From NCBI RefSeq assembly GCF_000993825.1, contig NZ_CP011114.1, forward strand, positions 806,001-870,000: a DNA stretch of 64,000 nucleotides. Direction: 5' to 3'. The notes beneath the pieces were generated by a model. That model was not told where the DNA came from. It worked only from the letters and a program-made list of their open reading frames with translations, and ran no database searches. The translations under genes and the position numbers were made by a program. Within the stretch, counting starts at the first letter, position 1, and each line of letters starts with the position of its first letter. Below are positions 24,927 to 33,406 of this stretch, one piece after another. Origin of the DNA: Paenibacillus durus ATCC 35681 (lineage in GTDB: Bacteria > Bacillota > Bacilli > Paenibacillales > Paenibacillaceae).

Positions 24927-25799
24927 ATGAAACCCGCAGCGTTCGATTATTATAGACCGGAAACATTGGATGAAGTCTTATCTCTACTGGATGAGTTCGG
25001 ATATGACGCCAAAATTTTGGCGGGAGGGCAAAGCCTGATTCCGATGATGAATATGCGGCTGGCCAGACCGCCGGTGCTGATTGATATTAACGGCGTTCCG
25101 GGCATGACCGGAATTGAAGTCGGCGACAGCGAGATTGTCATCGGGGGGCTGACCCGTCATTACATGGTGGAGCACTCCGCAGAGATTCGGGATAGCTGCC
25201 CGATGCTCGCGGAAGGCATCAAGCTGATCGGGCACTCGCAGATTCGCTCCCGTGGAACGATTGGCGGCAGCATCGTACACGCGGACCCTACGGCGGAGCT
25301 TCCGGTTATGCTGACGGCACTCGGCGGGAAAGTGACCGTTGTGTCGAGCGAAGATGAGCGGGAATTGACTCCGGAGGAACTGTTCCTGACCTATATGACG
25401 ACAACGATTGAACCTAATGAAATTGTCAAATCCGTGCATTTTCCCGTCATTGCGGAACGGACAGGCCATGCGATTGAAGAGTTTACCCTGCGCAGCGGCG
25501 ACTTCGCTATCATAATCGCCGCAGCCTCCGTTACGCTGGATGAGGAAGGTCTGATAGAGAGCGCTACGCTCTGCATCGGCGGAGTGGACGGCGTTCCGGT
25601 CAAGCTGGACGATGTCACTGACGAGCTGATCGGCCAAGCTCCGAGCGATGAATTGTTCGCGGAGAGCTGCGCCCCAATCGTGGATATGGTCGAGCCGGAG
25701 AAGGATATACACGCCAGCGTCGAGTACCGCAAGGATTTATGCGTGGCGTTAAGCCGCCGAGTGCTGAAAAAAGCCGCAGACGAAGCAAAACTGGTCTGA
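24927..25799 (+). CDS. Molybdenum hydroxylase FAD subunit (CoxM-like)
   Basis: 290 residues. KPAAFDYYRPETLDEVLSLL begins the FAD-binding PCMH domain; AGGQSLIPMMNMRLARP is the pyrophosphate-binding motif at about 33-49, and GTIGGSIVHADPTAELP at about 110 is the second FAD motif. The C-terminal CO_deh_flav domain ends with DIHASVEYRKDLCVALSRRVL, the same region preserved in the remnant at 982. Transfers electrons from the 2Fe-2S subunit to the final acceptor. It is the only intact FAD subunit in the window, so both large subunits (26337 and 30933) probably share it. Confidence 0.93.
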   Translation: MKPAAFDYYRPETLDEVLSLLDEFGYDAKILAGGQSLIPMMNMRLARPPVLIDINGVPGMTGIEVGDSEIVIGGLTRHYMVEHSAEIRDSCPMLAEGIKLIGHSQIRSRGTIGGSIVHADPTAELPVMLTALGGKVTVVSSEDERELTPEELFLTYMTTTIEPNEIVKSVHFPVIAERTGHAIEEFTLRSGDFAIIIAAASVTLDEEGLIESATLCIGGVDGVPVKLDDVTDELIGQAPSDELFAESCAPIVDMVEPEKDIHASVEYRKDLCVALSRRVLKKAADEAKLV

Positions 25800-25825
25800 C
25801 AGGAAGAAAGGGAGGATGAGCGTCC

Positions 25826-26335
25826 ATGACGGAAAAAACCGCAGAATCGAGCCGGTTGAAGACGATAACGTTGAAGGTCAACCAGAAGGAATATACGGTT
25901 GATGTGGAGCCTCGCATGCTGCTGTCCGATGTCCTGCGCGACGAACTGAGGCTTACGGGAACGCATGTAGGCTGTGAGCACGGCGTATGCGGAGCCTGTA
26001 CGATTATGATGGACGGTCGGCCCGTCCGGTCCTGTCTCGTGTTCGGCGTTCAAGCGGATCAGGCGGACATCGTGACCGTTGAAGGACTGGAAAGCCAGGA
26101 CGGGGAGCTTCATCCGCTGCAAAATGGCTTCTGGGAAAAGCACGGACTGCAATGCGGATTTTGCACGCCGGGCATGCTGATGACGGCTTGTCACCTGCTG
26201 GAGCATAATCCGGACCCGAGCCGTGAGGAAATCCGCGAAGCGATCTCCGGCAACTTGTGCCGCTGTACAGGATATCAGGGGATTGTCGATGCGGTGGAAT
26301 ACGCGGCTAAAGAAATGAGGGAAAGGGCGGAGTGA
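25826..26335 (+). CDS. Molybdenum hydroxylase 2Fe-2S subunit (CoxS-like)
   Basis: 169 residues. All eight cluster cysteines are present: C50, C55, C58 and C70 for the plant-ferredoxin-type cluster, and C110, C113, C145 and C147 for the second cluster (CGFCTPGM and NLCRCTGY). The N-terminus is about ten residues longer than in the shortest homologues. The stop precedes the large-subunit ATG by one base, so coupling is tight. Carries electrons from the molybdenum site to FAD. The same SGNLCRC-GY block survives in the remnant at 1216-1356. Confidence 0.95.
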   Translation: MTEKTAESSRLKTITLKVNQKEYTVDVEPRMLLSDVLRDELRLTGTHVGCEHGVCGACTIMMDGRPVRSCLVFGVQADQADIVTVEGLESQDGELHPLQNGFWEKHGLQCGFCTPGMLMTACHLLEHNPDPSREEIREAISGNLCRCTGYQGIVDAVEYAAKEMRERAE

Positions 26336-26336
26336 C

Positions 26337-28631
26337 ATGTCGATTGGGGCAAGTCTGAAACGGCTGGAGGATTATAATCTCGTAACGGGCAGAGGGCAAT
26401 ATGTCGGCGATCTGCAATTTCCGGATCAATGCGAAGCCGTGATCATCCGGTCCCCGCATGCGCATGCGATCATTCGTTCCATCGACGCGGAAGAGGCCCG
26501 TGGTCTTGACGGGGTGCTCCTGATTCTGACGGCGTCCGACCTGCCGGACGACCTGCGTCCGATCCCGATGCGGCTCTCTCCGGACCCGATCCTTGAAAAG
26601 GCTCTGCAATATCCGCTGGCAAAAGACCGCGTCCGTTACGTGGGCGACCCAGTGGCCGTTATTGTGGCGAAGAACCGCTATGTAGCCGAGGACGCTGCGG
26701 ATTTCATCCATATCGAATATGAAGTGCTGCCTCCGGTTACGGATGCGGTTCAATCGCTGGAGCCGGGGGCGCCGATCCTTCATCCCGATGCGGGTACGAA
26801 TGAAATGTACCTGATTCACGGCAGGAAGGGAGAGGCGGCGGAGCGGCTGAAGACGTGCGAGCATGTGCTGGAGGAGGAGCTTTACGTACAGCGGCACTCC
26901 GGCATTCCGATGGAAACGAGAGGGCTGCTTGCGCTATGCGATGAGGACGAGCGGCTGACGGTATACGGAGCCGCGAAGGTTGTCCATTTCAATCATCAGC
27001 TGATGGCCCGGCTGCTGAACAAGAATATAGACGAAATCCGGCTGGTTGAAACGGATTGCGGCGGCGGCTTCGGGCCGCGCGGCGAATTTTACCCGGAAGA
27101 CTATTTAATTCCGTTCGCCGCCATACAGCTGAAGCGTCCGGTCAGGTGGATCGAGGACCGTCTGGAACATTTCAAAGCGACCAACCACTCCAGAGAACAG
27201 AAGCACCGGGTAACGGTCGGCTTTGACGGCGACGGACGGATTTATGCGCTGCGGGATGAAATCTTCTTCGACCAGGGCGGGTATATCCGCACGCATGGCA
27301 CGACCGTGCCGTCTTTAACCCAGGCCATGTTCCCAGGGCCATACGATTTCAGCGACATTGAAATCGTAACGCATTTGGTATTGACCAACAAGACGCCGGT
27401 TGGAACGTACCGGGGGCCGGGACGTTTCGAGGGGACGTTTGTCCGCGAGCGGGTCATCGACATGGTCGCTGCGCATTTGAAGCTGGACCCCACCATAGTC
27501 AGGGAACGAAATTACATTCGTCCCGAACAGATGCCCTACAGCAACGGGCTGTCCGCACTCGGTCAAGTCATTGAATATGACAGCGGCGACTATGCCGAGA
27601 CACTTGACCGCGCCCGGAAGTTCATGGGCTGGGAGCAGTTTGCCGGGAAGCAGTCCAGGGCCAGGCAGGAAGGTCGCTTTATCGGCCTCGGCTTTGCCTC
27701 CTTTGTGGAAAAGTCGGGCTTTGGCCCGTGGGAGTTTGCCGAGGTGGAGATGCGGCCGGACGGCCGGGTGATTTGCAAGACCGGTCTGACGGAGGTCGGT
27801 CAGGGGATTACAACGACACTGGCGCAAATTTGCAGCGATCAGCTTGGTATTCCTTACAGCGATGTCAGCGTCGTTCACGGCGATACCGCGCTTGTGGAGA
27901 AGGGCAACGGCTCATTCGCCACGCGCGGAGCGGTTGTTGGCGGATCGGCCGCCTGGCACGCGGCCGGATTGCTGAAAGAGAAGCTGCTGAAGGTTGCGGC
28001 CGAGCAGCTTAAGGTTCCGGTGGACATGCTCGCCCTCAAGGACGGGGGCGTGGTGTATGCCGAAGCGGGGCAGGCCGCTATGCCGCTGGAAGAATTACTG
28101 ACGATTTGCTCGGACCTTGGCATTTCGCTGTGTGAGAAATACACGTTCCATATCGAGCATATGACTTATCCTTACGGCTGCCACGCTGCCGAAGTGGAGC
28201 TTGATCCCGACACAGGGGCGCTGCAAATTTTGAAATATTATATTGCCTATGATCTTGGCAAGGCGATCAACCCGATGCTTGTGGAGGGCCAGCTCATTGG
28301 CGGAATGGCCCAGGGACTCGGAGGCGCCATGTACGAGAATCTGAAATATGATGAAATCGGACAGCTTGTGTCCGGCAGCTTCATGGATTATCTGATTCCA
28401 ACCTCAATGGAAGTGCCGGAGGTCACCACCGAGATTCTGGAGAACTATCCTTCGCCGCTGAACCCGCTAGGGGTAAAGGGCGCGGGAGAAGGCGGAACGG
28501 TAGCCGTAGCCCCCGCGATTGCCAATGCGATCGTAAACGCGCTGCAGGAATACGCTATTCCGTTTACGTCTCTGCCCCTTCGGCCCGAACGCATTCGCGA
28601 GGCACTCAAACAAATGAAGCCGGAGAGGTGA
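26337..28631 (+). CDS. Molybdenum hydroxylase large subunit 1 (CoxL/XdhA-like)
   Basis: 764 residues. The N-terminal Ald_Xan_dh_C domain (GRGQYVGDLQFPDQCEA...AHAIIRS) is followed by two molybdopterin-binding regions. GGGFGPRGEFYPEDY near residue 242, TYRGPGRFEGTF near 360, and VKGAGEGGTVAVAPAIANA near 713 mark the cofactor contacts; the glutamate of GAGE is the catalytic base of the family. Hydroxylates an aromatic or aldehyde carbon using water. The window has a second large subunit at 30933 but one M/S pair, implying two substrates served by common electron-transfer subunits. Xanthine as substrate is possible but not indicated by any residue I can read. Confidence 0.92.
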   Translation: MSIGASLKRLEDYNLVTGRGQYVGDLQFPDQCEAVIIRSPHAHAIIRSIDAEEARGLDGVLLILTASDLPDDLRPIPMRLSPDPILEKALQYPLAKDRVRYVGDPVAVIVAKNRYVAEDAADFIHIEYEVLPPVTDAVQSLEPGAPILHPDAGTNEMYLIHGRKGEAAERLKTCEHVLEEELYVQRHSGIPMETRGLLALCDEDERLTVYGAAKVVHFNHQLMARLLNKNIDEIRLVETDCGGGFGPRGEFYPEDYLIPFAAIQLKRPVRWIEDRLEHFKATNHSREQKHRVTVGFDGDGRIYALRDEIFFDQGGYIRTHGTTVPSLTQAMFPGPYDFSDIEIVTHLVLTNKTPVGTYRGPGRFEGTFVRERVIDMVAAHLKLDPTIVRERNYIRPEQMPYSNGLSALGQVIEYDSGDYAETLDRARKFMGWEQFAGKQSRARQEGRFIGLGFASFVEKSGFGPWEFAEVEMRPDGRVICKTGLTEVGQGITTTLAQICSDQLGIPYSDVSVVHGDTALVEKGNGSFATRGAVVGGSAAWHAAGLLKEKLLKVAAEQLKVPVDMLALKDGGVVYAEAGQAAMPLEELLTICSDLGISLCEKYTFHIEHMTYPYGCHAAEVELDPDTGALQILKYYIAYDLGKAINPMLVEGQLIGGMAQGLGGAMYENLKYDEIGQLVSGSFMDYLIPTSMEVPEVTTEILENYPSPLNPLGVKGAGEGGTVAVAPAIANAIVNALQEYAIPFTSLPLRPERIREALKQMKPER

Positions 28632-28641
28632 TCCAAGCGAG

Positions 28642-30915
28642 ATGAATTCACTGGCGGAAAAGTGGCTTGGGCAATTAACGTTGGATGAGAAAATCAGCTT
28701 GGTCGCGGGAAAAGATCTTTGGGGCACAAGCGCCGTTGAACGGCTCGGGATTCCATCGCTCTGCATGACTGATGGTCCTCATGGAGTGAGGAAGGAGCAG
28801 GATGGCACGCTGCTTGGCCTCAGCAAGCCGGCCACCTGTTTCCCGACTTCGTCCGGACTGGCCTCTTCCTGGAATGTGGAGCTGATGGAACAGATCGGCG
28901 TAAGCCTGGGAAAAGAATGCCGGCAACTGGGCGTTCAAATCTTGCTGGGACCCGGCATTAACATGAAGCGCTCGCCTCTGTGCGGCAGGAATTTCGAATA
29001 TTATTCGGAAGATCCCTTCTTGGCGGGAGAAATGGCTGCGGCGTTCATCAGAGGGGTTCAGAGCCGGAACATCGGCACGTCATTGAAGCATTTTGCCTGC
29101 TACAATACCGAATTCGAGCGGATGACGATCAGTTCGGAAGTGGATGAACGAACGATGAGGGAGATCTATTTGGCTGCCTTTGAGCGTGTGGTCAAGAAAG
29201 CCGCGCCTTGGTCGATTATGAGCTCCTACAATAAAGTAAATGGAACCTATGCTTCGGAAAACCGGTTGCTGCTGACAGATATTCTTCGCGGGGAATGGAA
29301 TTTTAGCGGGTTCGTGATGTCCGACTGGCTGGCGGTTAATGACCGGGTAAAAGCTCTTCAGGCCGGACTCGATTTGGAGATGCCAGGCCCTGCCCTGTCA
29401 AACGCCAAGCAGCTCAAAGAAGCCTTGCACTCGGGCGAGCTTACCGAGGAGACACTGGATGGGGCGGTTCTGAATGTACTGTCGGCCGTGGAGAAAAGCC
29501 TTCGGGGCACAGGGCCCGCTCCTGACAATCTTGACTGGAGCCTGGAGCAAGCCCACCGGCTTGCCCGGACAGCGGCCGAAGAGAGCATGGTGCTGCTCAA
29601 GAATGACAATCGTCTTCTGCCGCTTGAGCCATCCGGGCTGCCTTCAATCGCAATTATCGGAAGAAATGCGAAGTTCCCGTTAATTCAGGGGGGTGGAAGC
29701 TCCAGTATCAATCCGTCATTCTTGGAAATTCCTTTCGATGAGATTGTAAAAATACTGGACCCCGGGACGCAGATTATCTATGCGGATGGCTATGATGAGG
29801 ATGGCGCGGACAACCAAGGGCTGATTTCTGAAGCGGTTCGTGCAGCTCTTCAGGCGGAGGTCGTCCTTCTGTTTGCGGGCAGCACGGAGCTTGAGGGAAA
29901 CGACAGGGAGAACATGGATTTACCTGCCGGACATTCAGCGCTGCTGCAAGCTGTGGCATCTGTTCATAAATCCTGTGTTGTTGTGCTGAATAACGGGTCT
30001 GCCGTAGATATGCGCGGGTGGATCTCGGATGCGTCCGCCGTGCTTGAGGTATGGCTTCCCGGGCAGGCAGGCGGCAGTGCCTTGGCTCGTCTATTGTTCG
30101 GGGAGGCGAATCCTTCCGGTAAACTGGCGGAGACTTTTCCGGTGAAACTGTCAGACAATCCGTCTTATCTGAATTTTCCAGGCGACAACGGCAAGACGGT
30201 GTATGGCGAAGGATTATTTATCGGATACCGTTATTATGACCGCAAAGAGATTGAGCCGTTGTTTCCATTCGGGTATGGCTTGTCCTACACAAGCTTTGAT
30301 TATACGGATCTTGAGGTTGTCCGGAAACCGGAAGAAGGCTGCTTCGCCGTGTCGGTCAAGGTAACGAATACCGGGAGCAGATGCGGGAAAGAAATTGTCC
30401 AGTTGTACGTATCCGACCCGGATTGCGAGCTGGTTCGCCCGGACCGGGAATTGAAGGGATTCGCTAAGGTTGAGCTCTCACCGGGTGAAACACAGACCGT
30501 TACACTGCAATTAGAAAAACGCGACTTCTCCTATTACCATCCGGCTGCCGGAGGCTGGACGGCCGACAGTGGAGACTTTGTTCTGTCCATTGGAGCTTCT
30601 TCGCGCGACATTCGCCTGTCCACGCGCGTTCATATTGAATTCATTCATATTGAATTCACTGGTAAGACCGAAATAACGCTTGACGCAAACAGCCTTCTGA
30701 AGCAGTGGCTTAAGACTGAGCGAGGCTTGCAGGCTGTCCGCTACTTGGCTGAGCATGTTGCGGAAGATGAGAACCTGAAAGAGACGATTCTGGCCGGGAA
30801 GCTGAGAGGCTTTTTCCTGGAGATGCCTTTGTGGAGATTTATCAAGCTTCTGTCCAAAGATGGAACGGCGGAGCGCTGGTCCGACCGGATGATGGAAGAG
30901 TTGTTCGGTCTATAG
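28642..30915 (+). CDS. GH3 beta-glucosidase-type glycoside hydrolase
   Basis: 757 residues, no signal peptide, so cytoplasmic. The N-terminal (alpha/beta)8 domain has the nucleophile aspartate in GFVMSDWLAV (about residue 231) and substrate-binding GRNFEYYSEDPFLAG and SLKHFACYN motifs; the C-terminal alpha/beta sandwich contains QGGGSSSINPS; a fibronectin-III-like domain follows (LELSPGETQTVTLQLE-like strands), and then a 90-residue helical tail. Retaining beta-glycosidases of this layout cleave beta-glucosides or xylosides. It lies between two molybdenum-hydroxylase large subunits, ten bases after the first, which is unusual and suggests release of an aglycone that the hydroxylases attack. 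A 15-base tandem repeat lies near its end. Confidence 0.9.
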   Translation: MNSLAEKWLGQLTLDEKISLVAGKDLWGTSAVERLGIPSLCMTDGPHGVRKEQDGTLLGLSKPATCFPTSSGLASSWNVELMEQIGVSLGKECRQLGVQILLGPGINMKRSPLCGRNFEYYSEDPFLAGEMAAAFIRGVQSRNIGTSLKHFACYNTEFERMTISSEVDERTMREIYLAAFERVVKKAAPWSIMSSYNKVNGTYASENRLLLTDILRGEWNFSGFVMSDWLAVNDRVKALQAGLDLEMPGPALSNAKQLKEALHSGELTEETLDGAVLNVLSAVEKSLRGTGPAPDNLDWSLEQAHRLARTAAEESMVLLKNDNRLLPLEPSGLPSIAIIGRNAKFPLIQGGGSSSINPSFLEIPFDEIVKILDPGTQIIYADGYDEDGADNQGLISEAVRAALQAEVVLLFAGSTELEGNDRENMDLPAGHSALLQAVASVHKSCVVVLNNGSAVDMRGWISDASAVLEVWLPGQAGGSALARLLFGEANPSGKLAETFPVKLSDNPSYLNFPGDNGKTVYGEGLFIGYRYYDRKEIEPLFPFGYGLSYTSFDYTDLEVVRKPEEGCFAVSVKVTNTGSRCGKEIVQLYVSDPDCELVRPDRELKGFAKVELSPGETQTVTLQLEKRDFSYYHPAAGGWTADSGDFVLSIGASSRDIRLSTRVHIEFIHIEFTGKTEITLDANSLLKQWLKTERGLQAVRYLAEHVAEDENLKETILAGKLRGFFLEMPLWRFIKLLSKDGTAERWSDRMMEELFGL
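30631..30660 (+). repeat. 15-base tandem duplication inside GH3 gene
   Basis: CATATTGAATTCATT at 30631-30645 is followed by CATATTGAATTCACT at 30646-30660, producing the peptide repeat HIEFI/HIEFT between the FnIII-like domain and the helical tail. In-frame, so it does not break the gene. Confidence 0.9.
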
Positions 30916-30932
30916 ACTGTGGAGGTGAAGGA

Positions 30933-33275
30933 ATGAAGTATATAGGTCAGTCCATGAAACGGAAAATTGATCCGCGATTGACCAGGGGACAGGGGCGATA
31001 TATTGCCGATATTCATATGGACGGAGCGCTCAGCGCCGCTTTTCTGCGCAGCACGCATGCACATGCCCATATTACGGAAATCGACCTGGAGCAGGCGAGA
31101 AATCTGCCAGGGGTCGTAGCGGTATTCGGCCCGGATGAAGCGGCGGATCTCCCCTGCCTGCCTGTTGTATTTCCCAATCCCAATCTGATATCCGTTACCC
31201 AGCGGCCGCTTGACAGAACCGTTCACCATGTCGGCGAGCCGGTTGCCATGGTCATCGCGGCCTCCAGATATATAGCCGAAGACGCAGTAGGTCTGATCAA
31301 AATCAAATATGAGAAGCTCCCTGCCGTTTCCTTTCTGGAAGACGCCGCGCGTCCCGGAGCGCCACTCGCCCACCAGCATATGGAATCCAATCTGGCGATG
31401 CACATCAATCAGTCGATCGGCAATGCTCATGAAAAGATGAAGGAGGCCGATGTTATTGTCAGCCACCGGTTTGAAATCGGCCGGGTGAGCTGTCTGCCGA
31501 TTGAGACGCGCGGGCTCCTCGCGAAGTGGAGCCATCACCAGCCGGAACCTATGCTGGAAGTGTACGCCGCGACGCAGAGCCAGCATGAAATGCGTAAAAT
31601 TCTGTCGGAAACGTTCCGGATCTCGGAACACCAGGTCCGGGTCATTGCCCCGGATGTCGGAGGCGCTTTTGGCGCGAAGGCTCCGTTCTATGTGGAGGAC
31701 ATGCTCGTTCCGTGGGCCTCGCTTCAGGTGGGCGCTCCGGTGAGCTGGATCGAGGACCGGATGGAGCATATGATGAGCTGCATCCATGAGCGCGAACAGA
31801 TTCACGAGGCGACGCTCGGCGTAACCCGGGAGGGTAAGATTGTAGCGGTAATCGATAAAGGTCTGGCGAGTACGGGCGCATACGTACCTTGGGGCGTGAT
31901 TGTTCCCATCATTACCTCTTCGCTGATCCCCGGCCCGTACCGCGTGACCGACTATGCCTGCGAAATCGACGTCTTCTATACAAATACGGTTCCGCTCGCG
32001 CCGTACCGGGGAGCGGGAAGACCGCAGGCGGCCATGATTCTGAACCGCTTGCTGGATGAAGCGGCCCATGAGTTGAATATGGACCCGCTTGAAATTAAAC
32101 GCCGCAATCTGATTCAGGCGGATGAATTTCCGTACCGCACCGGTCTACTGTCAAGAGACGGGAAGCCCCAGATTTACGATAGCGGCAATTTTCCCAAGCT
32201 TGTAGAAACCGTACAATTGGAAGGGGAGTACGCGCGGTGGCGCATGCTTCAGGAGGAGTACAGGAAGCAAGGCAGAAATGTCGGAATCGGAACGGTCGTC
32301 TGTATCGAGAACACCGGCTTCGGCAATTATGAAGGGGCGACCGTCCGCGTGGAGGATACGGGCGAAGTGACGGTGTTTACAGGCGCCGCCACCCAGGGGC
32401 AGGGGCATGAAACGTCTCTGGCCCAGGTTGCGGCGGAAGTGCTGGATGTCCCGCTTGAGAAGGTGATCGTCCGGGAAGGCGACACGAGCCTCTTTCCGTA
32501 CGGCACCGGCACATTCGCCAGCAGGATTGCGACCATTGCGGGCAACGCAGTGTACAAGGCTGCCCAGAAGGTGAAGCAGCATGCGCTCCGGCTCGCTGCG
32601 CATGAGCTGAATGTACCGGAAAGCGCACTTGAATTGGCGGGCGGGTATATCCGCAAAAAAGACGAGCCCGGTATACACATTACACTGGGAGCCCTGTCCC
32701 ATGCGGCGAAGGGGGGCGCTCCGGGGAAAACCTATGATCTTCCAACCGACCCGATGCTGGAGGCAACCGATTATTTTGCTCCCGAGGGTGCGGCCATTAC
32801 GTCGATGTCCGATATGGCTGTCGTCGAGGTGGAACCCGAGACGCTGCAAATCAAGGTTTTGCATTATTTATCGGTTCACGACAGCGGCAAGCTGCTTAAT
32901 CCGCTGATTGTGACCGGGCAGTATCAGGGCGGCATATCGAATGGAATCGGCAACGCCTTATATGAAGAAATTGTCTACGACCGGGAAGGGCAGCTTCTTA
33001 CGAGCAGCCTGATGGATTATCTCGTCCCTTCTTCCACAGAAATTCCGGAAATGACGATTCATCATATTGAAACGCCGTCTCCGCTGAATCCGCTAGGAGT
33101 CAAAGGAGCAGGGGAAAGCGGGTCGATACCGGTTCTCGCCGTCATTCAGTCGGCCGTTCAGGATGCGCTGCGGCACACGGGCGTCAAAATTCATAAAATA
33201 CCGGTTAAACCTTTGTATCTGAAGGAGCAATTGAGCAAAGCGGCGTTGGAACAAGGTGAAGTTGCCATTCAATAA
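30933..33275 (+). CDS. Molybdenum hydroxylase large subunit 2 (CoxL-like)
   Basis: 780 residues from the ATG at 30933, after GTGGAGGTGAAGGA; the frame extends upstream into the GH3 gene but has no start there. MKYIGQSMKRKIDPRLTRGQGRYIADI is the usual large-subunit N-terminus. Cofactor contacts: GGAFGAKAPFYVEDM (about 245), APYRGAGRPQAAM (about 355), TQGQGHETSLAQVAAEVL, and VKGAGESGSIPV near the end, with the catalytic glutamate present. Clearly different in sequence from large subunit 1 (for example GAFGAK against GGFGPR), so a second substrate or a second hydroxylation position is likely. It has no FAD or 2Fe-2S genes of its own. A strong terminator follows at 33336. Confidence 0.92.
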   Translation: MKYIGQSMKRKIDPRLTRGQGRYIADIHMDGALSAAFLRSTHAHAHITEIDLEQARNLPGVVAVFGPDEAADLPCLPVVFPNPNLISVTQRPLDRTVHHVGEPVAMVIAASRYIAEDAVGLIKIKYEKLPAVSFLEDAARPGAPLAHQHMESNLAMHINQSIGNAHEKMKEADVIVSHRFEIGRVSCLPIETRGLLAKWSHHQPEPMLEVYAATQSQHEMRKILSETFRISEHQVRVIAPDVGGAFGAKAPFYVEDMLVPWASLQVGAPVSWIEDRMEHMMSCIHEREQIHEATLGVTREGKIVAVIDKGLASTGAYVPWGVIVPIITSSLIPGPYRVTDYACEIDVFYTNTVPLAPYRGAGRPQAAMILNRLLDEAAHELNMDPLEIKRRNLIQADEFPYRTGLLSRDGKPQIYDSGNFPKLVETVQLEGEYARWRMLQEEYRKQGRNVGIGTVVCIENTGFGNYEGATVRVEDTGEVTVFTGAATQGQGHETSLAQVAAEVLDVPLEKVIVREGDTSLFPYGTGTFASRIATIAGNAVYKAAQKVKQHALRLAAHELNVPESALELAGGYIRKKDEPGIHITLGALSHAAKGGAPGKTYDLPTDPMLEATDYFAPEGAAITSMSDMAVVEVEPETLQIKVLHYLSVHDSGKLLNPLIVTGQYQGGISNGIGNALYEEIVYDREGQLLTSSLMDYLVPSSTEIPEMTIHHIETPSPLNPLGVKGAGESGSIPVLAVIQSAVQDALRHTGVKIHKIPVKPLYLKEQLSKAALEQGEVAIQ

Positions 33276-33335
33276 TGGGTCAAGTTTCCGTAAGCGCGAA
33301 ACCGGCCGAAGGCAACTGAAATACCGGAATTTATA

Positions 33336-33375
33336 AAAACAGCAAGCTTCCGTGCCGCCGGAAGCTTGCTGTTTT
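33336..33375. terminator. Bidirectional terminator at end of Mo-hydroxylase cluster
   Basis: A perfect 17-bp stem (33336-33352 with 33359-33375, arms ending AAAACAGC/GCTGTTTT) and a six-base loop. It serves the + strand cluster and the convergent LacI gene. Confidence 0.93.
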
Positions 33376-33406
33376 GCCGGGAGCGGTCCATGCACTCCGC
33401 CTGTCT

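Noticed and set aside
24927..28631. Calling the intact Mo-hydroxylase xanthine dehydrogenase
   Set aside because: No residue pattern that I can read separates xanthine from other N-heterocycle hydroxylases, and the operon context is not purine-like; kept as an alternative only.
30741..32069. 442-codon open frame on the - strand over GH3/large subunit 2
   Set aside because: Lies antisense to conserved catalytic motifs of real genes and shows no protein-like patterns.
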